Assembly: GCF_964340395.1 (NCBI RefSeq)
Contig: NC_135562.1
Location: 4,094,134-4,158,133 of the forward strand
Length of the DNA: 64,000 nucleotides
Reading direction: 5' to 3'
DNA from: Glandiceps talaboti
Taxonomy: Eukaryota > Hemichordata > Enteropneusta > Spengelidae
A program made the translations under genes and the position numbers. Below the pieces are notes generated by a model. It searched no databases. It saw only the letters and a program-made list of their open reading frames with translations, and had not been told where the DNA came from. Of the stretch, positions 55,837 to 64,000 are shown in pieces; positions within the stretch are counted from its first letter, which is position 1, and the number at the start of each line of letters is the position of its first letter.

Positions 55837-56540
55837 CAAACAGCGACGGCGAAAGTTAACGTGAAATGCGCTGTATCAGGGCACATACTCTCGCTGACAG
55901 ACTTGTGACTATCGTCTTGAAGTACAAGTGCGCCCCGAGCGGTCAGATGTTTAGTGGACACTGTTACCTAATATTGATAAGTTGTAGTCACTGGAGATTT
56001 ATCGCCTGTGTTGTAAGCATCTCGGCTTAAGTAACATGACGCGAACTGGTCATGTGCGATTTATAAAAGTCCTTTAAGTTTGTTTAACGTCAAATATTCA
56101 ATGATGTGACTGTTGCTTGAGTTGTCTACAACGTCGACCACACCAGGACGTGTTTCCTTGTCTCACGAGATGTGACCGACGAGCGACTCTTCGCGAAAGA
56201 GACATTTGGCATGTACCATTATATAAGACGGGTATGCGCGGCTTATTTTTTGTACTCTTAGGGTGATGTGAGTGGTATAAAAGGGACACCCTGTACTTGT
56301 GCAGAGTCTGGAAGACGAAATGAATATAAGTAAAATGATTATAGTTCTATTATATGAATATGATATATTAGAAAGAAACAATGGTTCAATTATTACGTTA
56401 AATTATATTAATGATGTAAAAATGGTGCAGGCCAACTTGTGACGCAATGTTATCATTGGTGGAATTTTAAATATTTCTAAGAGTATATATCAAGGTGGGA
56501 CAGCAGAGAGGTACATCAAGACACACTAATAGCCGGGATA

Positions 56541-59192
56541 ATGGAAGGGAAAAAGAAACAACCAAAACGTTTTACACTTATTGTGCTCTTGGTCATGACG
56601 ACTCCTTCTGGTAAGAAATGATCCTAAGCCAAGTGATTTAAACCTTTATTGAATACATGTATACCAGTCTATCATTCTTATATTTGCAGTATGTTGTATT
56701 GGAATGCATTTATTGTGTTGACTTGTGTTGACTACTTTTATTTTCACGGATGTGTCGGATATCAAATTGTACAGTACAGCACAGCACAGCACAGCATAGC
56801 ACGGTACAATAGAGTGCAATGATTAAAAGTGCAGTATGGTACGGCACGGTATGGTACAGTACAGTATAGTGCAGTATAGTGCATTACAGTACAGTGCAGT
56901 ACAGTACAGTACAATATGGTACAGTCCAGTATGGTACAGTACAATACAGTACAGTTACAATACAGCACTGCTCAATTCCCAAGTACAATACAGTACAGTA
57001 CAGCGCAGTACAGTGCAGAGCAATGCAATGCAGTACAGTGCAGCACAGTATAACATAGCACAGTACAGTACAACAGGTACAAGATGTACCATGGTGCAGA
57101 CATTGCAAATGACTCTGAGTTGATTAGAGTACAAAATTATACTTGTAAGAATGGGCGATCTCACTCATACTTTTAGTTTCGGCATGTTGAGAGAGAAGCT
57201 ATTGAAATATCGTAATTATATACAATAAAAGGATTTAAGAAAAAAACCAACAGCATCAACTAGATCTTGAGTAGTATACAGGAAGTAAAAATGTATATAT
57301 ATTTATGAGATTCGGATTTATTTATAGCCATGGAGTATAGTTATTGTGCGGATTGAAGATTGTTTTTGAATTCATACATTAAAAGGGCTGATGCTGATGA
57401 TAGTGATTTTGATTAACACTTTCACATCTGCATACTTGAAGTGAACTGGCCTGTAAGTTGAACCTCGGTCAATATAATATCAAAATCGGACAACTTGTTT
57501 CTTTTACGATCTCCCTTTATTATAGGTGACGATGCCAAACTTGTAGTTCACGATTTCAAGATGTCACACGAAAATGCCACTCTCTCATGTGAGAAACATG
57601 GAATGGTATTAGTGAAAGACACTGATCAACAAAAACATCAAGAGATAAGAGCAGTCATGATAGCCATTGGCTGTAGAATCAGCTGGATAGAAGCAGAGGT
57701 GCAATTTCAAGCTGGGAGTAACGGGCCTTACGATGTGTATACCACAGAGGGACAAGAACTGACTTTTCATCCTTTCGCAGACGGACAACCAATTCTTGAT
57801 GATAGGAAATTGTGTCTCTCGTTAAGGCAAGTATTTTCAAAATGAAATAACATGACCCGTATCAACACCTTATTATCTTATGCACGAGTAGATGTGCTGT
57901 ACATTTATATATTATAATAGACTGTACCTCTATATTGAGTACTAACATACACATTTAGCGAGTTAACACGTTACCTTTTGCTCCCGCTGTTTGAACAGAC
58001 CAGAAACTACACATGATGCACTTCAAGATAGCAAGACCGCAACCTTTGCTACATGTAACCCCAATAAAATAAACCAACTAGACACAAACATGCGGGAGTC
58101 AATGTTTGATGTCTTATTTTATGCCTAGGTGGTGACACGTTACTTGACATAAAGCTCAAAAACTCTTCGAAATTGGAGTTTAACATCATTATATTGCTTA
58201 TTCTCACGGCATACTGGATTGTAACAAAAATAAACATTGAAGGCAAACAACAGATAGTCTGTTCTCAACTTCACCTTCCCCAACAGTGTCCTCTTTATAC
58301 CAATACAACCGTCAGGACCTTGTACTTACTTAACCTCTGCCTTGGTTTCATATTATGTAATAGGTGTTGATTGCATTCAACGAGAGAGAGAAAATAGCAT
58401 GGGAACAGGACCAATTTCTGGAGATTGATTATCTGGATATTCAAAGAAAGAAGAAACAACAAATTAGTGGAATGGAAACTGAACCTGGTGAAGCGAACAG
58501 TCCTCGTCAGGTATGGCTATTATTTCCTTATATCATTTGTTGTCATGTATCATGCATGAGTGAACAAGACTGATTCCTTGCAGTCGAAAGTTCTCAGCTT
58601 ATCAGGAGTATATGTTATGTGTACTGGTTAAAATTTTAGTACTACTTTACCATCATTTGTATTTATTGAAAAGAAATTGGGGAGTCGAATTATGCATACA
58701 TAATTAAGATTACAACTGTTACATTCTGTTATAATACAGTGCATTGCATATTACACTTCACTGGCTCAGTTAGATATAACAGCTCAGGAACCAATATGAA
58801 ACTGTAAATTCTACACTGTAAGATAGCCAGATCGAAATTTCGTGCTACATTTAGTCTGAATGAAACTAGACGCTGCAAGTGGTAGCAGACAGACAGGCGT
58901 CAACTTCATGTTTTTATGTCCGTATTTGATGTCTGCATGGTGGTAAGTTAGTTCCATCCATGTAGAAAAAATGTAGCAATAAACTGTATTCAATATTGTT
59001 ATCTTAAAATGTAGCATGTGCAGTTTCTTAATGATTCCTGCGAGGTTGTATCAAACAGGGCCAGTGAACAGTAAGCTGCAACGTGCTGCAACTACAACTG
59101 CAAAATGTGCTTTATCTTTATAGGCCAGTCAACAAGATGTTACTGCATCACACCAGGAAGCGGACACTGAAGTTATTGTGACAGAATTTTAA
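56541..59192 (+). CDS. Type I membrane protein with a divergent C-type-lectin-like domain
   Basis: Proposed exons 56541-56610, 57526-57826, 57999-58054, 58129-58220, 58364-58510 and 59124-59192 keep one frame and give about 244 residues. Order: signal peptide (FTLIVLLVMTTPSG); a CTLD-like region with first Cys and core pattern CEKHGMVLV, the SWIEAE counterpart of the family's WIGL, and FADGQPILDDRKLCLSL; TM helix FNIIILLILTAYWIV; basic then acidic tail ending EVIVTEF. Expected role: cell-surface ligand binding. The usual third CTLD cysteine and WND calcium motif are absent, so sugar binding is doubtful. Exon 2 most likely ends at a GC donor, AG|GCAAGT; a GT donor six bases earlier also keeps the phase. 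Exon 3 overlaps a dispersed foldback family and its 74-base intron is short, so that join is the weakest. Signal, TM and tail exons are better supported. Confidence 0.6.
56770..57082. repeat. Degenerate pentamer array (AGTAC/GGTAC/GCACA)
   Basis: About sixty 5-base units of the type CAGTA or TAGTG with many substitutions, in intron 1 of the lectin-like receptor. Source of several false Tyr/Cys-rich ORFs on both strands. Confidence 0.9.
57995..58120. repeat. Diverged arm of the foldback/MITE family overlapping the receptor's exon 3
   Basis: AGAAACTACACATGATGCAC, TCAAGATAGCAAG, TTGCTACAT and AACATGCGGGAGTCAATGT match, in order, the family arm at 13990-14175 and the reverse complement of 58919-59035, roughly 75% over the best 34 bases. 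Confidence 0.45.
58790..59080. mobile_element. Foldback (MITE-like) element in the last intron of the lectin-like receptor
   Basis: GAAACTGTAAATTCTACACT and GTGCTACATTTAGTCT at the left are mirrored, with about one-third substitutions, by the right half read backwards (AGAAACTGCACATGCTACAT, TTGCTACATTTTTTCTACA). Arms are about 110 bases. The right half shares a TATCAAACAGGGCCAGTGAA block with 59632-59652. Confidence 0.55.
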
Positions 59193-59509
59193 GTTGTAAA
59201 TTTCAAGCCCGATCTCGTCGACGGGAGTGTTCTTGGAAGTGTTTTTGAGCGCCAATAATTTATATGGGAAAATATAGACATCAAAGATACCTGCACATTG
59301 TCAAAGGAAGTGAAGTTTAGATTTGAAGCAGATATTGTTCAACTTCTTTGTATGGATATCAAACATTAATATGTAAAGTCAATGTAGTATTCAACAAGCT
59401 ATGCAAAAAATCGCGTTTGTAGCTATTGATATACGATTATACATGTTTGCAGTATTTATTGCATCGTTTCATGTTTACTTCGTGTCTACAGCGCGTTGTG
59501 GGTTACAGC

Positions 59510-59660
59510 TGTTCACTGAGCCTGTTTGATAAGACCATGAAGACACCAATTACGAAGTAAACTGTATTCCTTTGATCTTGTAATCTTAAAGTGTAGAATG
59601 TGCAGTTTCTTATTGGTGTCGGCCTGATTTTATCAAACAGGGCCAGTGAACAGTAACATG
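59510..59660. mobile_element. Second foldback element, in the receptor's 3' region
   Basis: CTGAGCCTGTTTGATAAGAC with GACACCAATTACGAAGTAAA at the left pairs with TTCTTATTGGTGTC and TTATCAAACAGGGCCAGTG at the right. It shares the right terminus with the element at 58790-59080. Confidence 0.6.
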
Positions 59661-59894
59661 TATTTCGCAGTAAGTGTTTTTACACTTATTTGTCACTTAG
59701 GATGTAAAAGATAGAAGCAAGTCATTTAAGCAGAACTTTCAGATTATTGGTGTTCAATGACGTCACAGATAGCAAAAGCTAATTTTAATAATTATAGGCA
59801 GTATCTTGTCAACACTTGCAATTTGTCATCATTGGAAATAGTCAGAAAGATCCAGTTTTTCACCCACTTGCGTAACCACGCGCTACCAAAGCTA

Positions 59895-60228
59895 GCCTCT
59901 CTCTCACAGCTCCGGCAACGTCGCTAGCAGAAAGTTGCTGGTTTGTATGTACCGATATCTACCGCGTACTATATATCTAATATCGTTGTACTGTATGCCC
60001 TCGTCGACTATATAGGACAAACTATTGGTAGACGTGTTATTGCGACGCCCCGCCCGAGGAGCAGTAAGCGTTGCATGCAATAACACGTCAACGAACTGTT
60101 AGACTTATGTAGTCGATGAGGGCGCACACTTCAAGGATATTAGATAGAGTACAAGTGTGTGGTAGATGTCTGTACATACAGAACAGCAACTTACTGCTAG
60201 CGACGCTCTCAATGCTGTGAGAGAGTCT
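59895..60228. mobile_element. Large imperfect palindrome (about 150-base arms) in the receptor's 3' region
   Basis: The left half (CTCTCTCACAGC, CGTCGCTAGCAGAAAGTTGC, GACGTGTTATTGC) is mirrored by the right half (GCAATAACACGTC, GCAACTTACTGCTAGCGACG, GCTGTGAGAGAG). The central 13 bases on each side (60031-60043, 60077-60089) pair perfectly around a 33-base GC-rich loop; overall arm identity is roughly three quarters. Confidence 0.8.
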
Positions 60229-60603
60229 ATACCCAAGCGTATTATGTAAGTGGAAACGACTACTGAATCTTTCAAAAAGTGTGAACACAGAGTTTCATGA
60301 GATTATCTAATTAATTGAGTGAGGTAAATATGCCAAACGACTACAAGAAATGATGAAATCATCGTTTTAATTGATATGCACCCGTTTTAATGAATACTAT
60401 CTCTTGTTTTATTATTATTCGATAACTCCTTGAGTCATTATTTTCTTAAATATTTCTTAGCATTACAATTCGAGTTTAAAATTTTCGGATATTCTTTGAT
60501 GTTACAGTCTGTAATGCTGTTGCACGTGTCTATTTATCCAAGTTCAACAAGTAACAAGATGTTAATTTATTTAAAGTTTGTTGAGCACGTTTCCGTGTGA
60601 TGT

Positions 60604-60609
60604 AATAAA
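60604..60609 (+). terminator. Candidate polyadenylation signal of the lectin-like receptor
   Basis: AATAAA about 1.4 kb after the stop at 59192, followed by T- and G-rich sequence. If used, both hairpin elements at 59510 and 59895 would lie in the 3'UTR. I saw no AATAAA nearer the stop. Confidence 0.35.
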
Positions 60610-60846
60610 GACAGTACGAGTACAAGTATGCGATGGTTTGATTTATGTATGATTTTGTGAAAGCCATTTGTGATAAAGAAAAAAATGGTCAGTATCGAAT
60701 AATCTATTTTTGCATGATAATGAAGCCTTCAACAGGTTTAAATATAATTCCTATCATAGGAGTGAACAAAAGTATGCACTTCTACTTTTACACGCTGATG
60801 GCGCCCTTTAGATTTCACTGGTATTCAAGTGAGCACATGTGCGTCC

Positions 60847-60847
60847 T

Positions 60848-60925
<78 letters not shown>

Positions 60926-61020
60926 TTTCTATAGCACCAATCTCCAGAGCAATGTTTTGTTCAGTAGCGCTGAATGGCTAAAGCACACCATAGGCTTTGG
61001 TGAACAAATAAGTCTTCATA
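60847..61020 (-). mobile_element. Probable LINE 3' end with TTGA tetramer tail
   Basis: On the minus strand, CAGCGCTACTG, then GGTGCTATAGAAATT runs into about 18 units of TGAT (60847-60922). A GGCGCTATATAAAT-like word followed by TGAT or TTGA repeats is a well-known non-LTR retrotransposon end in marine animals. No RT sequence is present. Confidence 0.5.
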
Positions 61021-61377
61021 TCGATGTTGGCGAGGGTACATGTGAAACTGTCATCAGCCTTTCCTATTTTGATGGACATTGGTAGAATATTCCGAATTGT
61101 CCGTTGAGAGGGAATATATGAGCAATTTTCGGTTGATTGTTATGACCAAATTACCGGTAAACCGTTGCTACTTTCTGTGTTCTGTGATTCGGCGTTGATG
61201 GCGTAATTCTACTTAAAAGTATAGCATACAAATGCGGCAAACGAAAGTACACAATTAAGTGCATGAACTCTCTAAATGTAACGGGTGCAAGAGAGAAAAC
61301 ATTTACGGCATTAAACTACGTCAAAGATTACTTACTTTTCAGCAACATTTGCGTCATGTAGGACATTGCAACTAACT

Positions 61378-61408
61378 GCAGGTCATTGCAGGTCATTGCA
61401 GGTCATTG
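61378..61408. repeat. Three copies of a 10-base unit
   Basis: GCAGGTCATT repeated three times without mismatch. Confidence 0.9.
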
Positions 61409-61482
61409 TTCGTAGCTAGCTAGTCTTCTATATCAAATGAATACCATTCAGATGATCGCAGATGACGTAAAACTACGGAACA

Positions 61483-61488
61483 TTTATT
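61483..61488 (-). terminator. Candidate polyadenylation signal of the minus-strand receptor
   Basis: AATAAA on the minus strand, 160 bases beyond the stop at 61648-61650. Confidence 0.5.
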
Positions 61489-61647
61489 TCCCTATCAATT
61501 TCATGTAGATATGGTAAATTAAACATCCTCAACAGTACCAACTGACGTCATCTGTTTCAGTGCTGACGTCTCACATCACACAAGGCTTCTCAGTCAAGTG
61601 CAGATGATAATGCGATGTTGTGACTATGATGAAGTGCTTTAGTCACA

Positions 61648-63037
61648 CTAGTTCAACGTTTTGTCATTGGTGGCATCCGGTTCAAAGCCGCATGGCTGAT
61701 TTGTTTCGTCGTAGATAACCGTTGGAGTATATTCCCAGGCGTTTGAAGAAAATTCTTCTTTGCTACATACATAAATTACGTTTGAAAGTTGTCTTCTATG
61801 TAATAATCTCCTGTCCTTAAGCTTGTTTTTCATTTTCCTACGTCACAAAGTACTCGTGAATATGCAGCTATTTTGAGTCTAATGAGCATATTTCGGGAAG
61901 TTTTAGAAATAGTTTTCACACACCCTTTAATGAATAGTGATGGCATCTAATTCCTTGATTACTGTACGTAGATATTGCATGTGAACTTACTGAGCAAAAC
62001 CGAACGATAAACAAAAGAATCTAAGGTTCTTATCGCTGGGGCAAATTAGTTCGTGGAACCGGAGAAACATGCTTGATTACTTTGCCTTTAACAGAGGCGT
62101 CCCTAATTATCAATTCTAGGGTATTATAGAAAACGAATTGCCCCAAATATTCATGTCATATTCATCAATGTCTTAGCTTCCTTGGAAAGAAGTACTGGCT
62201 ATTTAAGGAGATACCGAGGATAAAAAAGGTTAATGAATTATTAAATTATAAATAAAGTAAATAAATTAATAAATCATAAATGACTTGCATTCGCCACTAC
62301 CTTATATAAGATTACTATGCCTTCACTACATGAATGTAAAGGGGCTACATAATAGAAACAGTTCCAGCAGTACAAAAGGAAACAGTGGAGATTCCCTGCC
62401 TTTTAGTAAGTTAAACGCGTTTGCCTAGCACTGCTTTACACGACACGACCACTTCGATCACTTCAATGTCTGAGCAGCAATCTTCGTATAACAACACATA
62501 ACTGGAAAAATAAACATGAAGACAAGACTCTAAATTATGTAAGTATCATGAAACTTTAATTTCTGTAATTGAGTGTTTCAGATTAGTTTAGTTTCAGGAC
62601 TCTTTGTAATGAAACTAGCTGTAGGTTTAACGAGAAGATAATAACAGTCCGTCTGAGAGCGATAAACCCCGAGAGACTCAAACAGGGGTAAGATTCTCCC
62701 TTAATTTTTTATCACCTACAATGCATTTGCAGTGTTTGTTTTTTCATCTTTATACGTTCTCCAACTCTCCCTCCTCTCAAGTACTTTCATTGTCCTTTCA
62801 TTTCTATTTTGCTGAAAAGGCGATCCCGCGAACCTCAGAAACGTTACAGTTAACATTATAGCTAAATACAGAAATGAAAGTATTGTGTCGAATTGTTCAA
62901 TATTGATGTTACATGTGACATGAGTTGAGCTTCTAGGAACATTGCTAACGTCGAGAACGCTAAATATTGTTGATTGAAATTTCTGATATTGCATCGTACA
63001 GCGATTACGCTTCATTGAAGTCGTTATTGATGCGTCG
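61648..63037 (-). CDS. 3' end of a type I membrane receptor gene, possibly Ig-like (partial)
   Basis: Two exons on the minus strand: about 63037-62756 and 61837-61648. The first starts after a plausible acceptor (CTTCTTTGACGCAAG), encodes a stretch like the end of an immunoglobulin fold (FSVLDVSNVPRSSTHVTC), then a TM helix (TILSFLYLAIMLTVTFLRF) and a basic stretch (MKVLERRESWRT), and leaves at a GTATAA donor in phase 2. The terminal exon enters after GTAG in the matching phase and encodes 62 residues: a basic start (KMKNKLKDRRLLHRR), then an acidic tail with tyrosines (NVIYVCS, WEYTPTVIYDETNQ) that could be SH2-binding sites, ending DATNDKTLN. An in-frame TGA just upstream of the terminal exon shows it must be spliced or begin there. 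The Ig assignment is tentative; upstream exons lie beyond the window or in its last kilobase and were not found. Confidence 0.5.
61860..62750. other. Proposed intron of the minus-strand receptor
   Basis: AT-rich sequence with no further exon, microsatellite or repeat recognised. Confidence 0.4.
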
Positions 63038-63404
63038 CTTGCGTCAAAGAAGTGATGTCGTGGTTTGCAGATGTTTTGCTAAACTCATGGTGTAATATTA
63101 GCTGAGAGTCTACAGCTTGTGACTATGAGTACTTTACACGACTACTTACGCAAAGTGGACTTAGTCTACTTATTATCAGCGAAATCTTAATATGTTTTGA
63201 CCTTTACAATTGTAATGCCGTGATCAATGAAGTCCAGCACACAGCTAATCCAGGACCTGATTAAAAAGACCCATTTACTTTGATTTATCAGATAAAGTAC
63301 TTACCAAATCCGATCTTCAGGTCAATATTCAATATATTAATATTTTCCATCAACTTGTCAGCTTCATTATATATTACAGTTTATTAATTCTGCAGAGCTG
63401 CTAG

Positions 63405-63439
63405 TGGAGAAAGAGAGAGAGGGAGAGAGGGAGAGCGAG

Positions 63440-63528
<89 letters not shown>

Positions 63529-63615
63529 GGGGGGAGACAGACAGCCATACAGACAGAGAGACGGAGACAAACTCAGAGACAGAGACAGAGACAGAGACAG
63601 AGACAGAGACAGAAA
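63405..63615. repeat. GA tract with GAGACA hexamer tail
   Basis: About 120 bases of GA with a few GAGC interruptions, then ACAG words and eight or so GACAGA hexamers. Confidence 0.95.
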
Positions 63616-63619
63616 TGGA

Positions 63620-64000
63620 TCGAGAGACAGACAAACGATGATATTCAAAAATGTGTATTCAAAACGTTATCAGCGGCAGTTCTATAATTTAATATGTCCA
63701 CAAAATGTTTTCACACTATCCTGTACATTGGTGAGATTTGTCTGAATAAAATAGCCAATGTCCGGGTATACCATTCAGAGCGAATTATAGGGGGGGGGGT
63801 AAAGGTAAATATTGGCAGAGGGTAAACACTCCATGGTATTGGATATGGTATAATTTAAAAATCTAATGGGAGACGATAATGTACCAGGTATATAGAAAGG
63901 GAAGATTTCGAAATCACTTAACAAAGATATAAAATCATTCTACATATAGTCAGTGCAATGCATACTTCAGTTACCAACTAGCATGTCTTCCATATTCAAC
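63620..64000. other. End of window, nothing supported
   Basis: A poly-G run at about 63791; no exon or repeat match recognised. Confidence 0.5.

Overview
The window looks like a gene-sparse stretch of a marine invertebrate animal genome, lophotrochozoan or invertebrate deuterostome; the sequence alone does not settle the phylum. Reasons: AT-rich DNA, genes split by GT-AG introns, AATAAA signals, type I receptor-like proteins, a neuropeptide-type rhodopsin-family GPCR, and very abundant microsatellites, foldback elements and retroelement 3' tails. No prokaryotic, viral or CRISPR content was seen.

Layout. 290-1675 (+): last three coding exons of an unrecognised gene, reading as the cytoplasmic tail of a membrane protein. 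2590-6000: minisatellites, including an array rich in octamer-like ATTTGCAT motifs. 9147-13802 (+): a complete six-exon ectonucleotide pyrophosphatase/phosphodiesterase (ENPP) gene, closest by motif to ENPP6-type choline phosphodiesterases. 14-34 kb: mostly repeats (tandem 354-bp units, short palindromes, small TIR elements) with one weak exon candidate. 34060-35235 (-): a complete single-exon GPCR. 36-50 kb: dispersed repeats, a tRNA-derived SINE, LINE tails and a 760-bp terminal-inverted-repeat element. 50.38-50.78 kb (+): TATA/Inr promoter followed by a small lysine-rich six-cysteine ORF. 52.0-55.8 kb: a near-identical inverted duplication enclosing a decayed tandem array. 55109-59192 (+): a multi-exon gene for a signal peptide, a divergent C-type-lectin-like domain, a TM helix and a cytoplasmic tail, with two possible first exons in the same splice phase. 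59.5-60.25 kb: large foldback hairpins in its 3' region. 61648-63037 (-): last two exons of another type I membrane receptor, possibly Ig-like, whose upstream exons lie beyond the window.

What the genes suggest together: three of the loci (window start, 55-59 kb, 61-63 kb) end in a TM helix and/or charged cytoplasmic tail, so the region may carry cell-surface recognition receptors mixed with an ecto-enzyme and a peptide GPCR. No operon or shared pathway is evident. All exon joins come from splice consensus and phase reading only.
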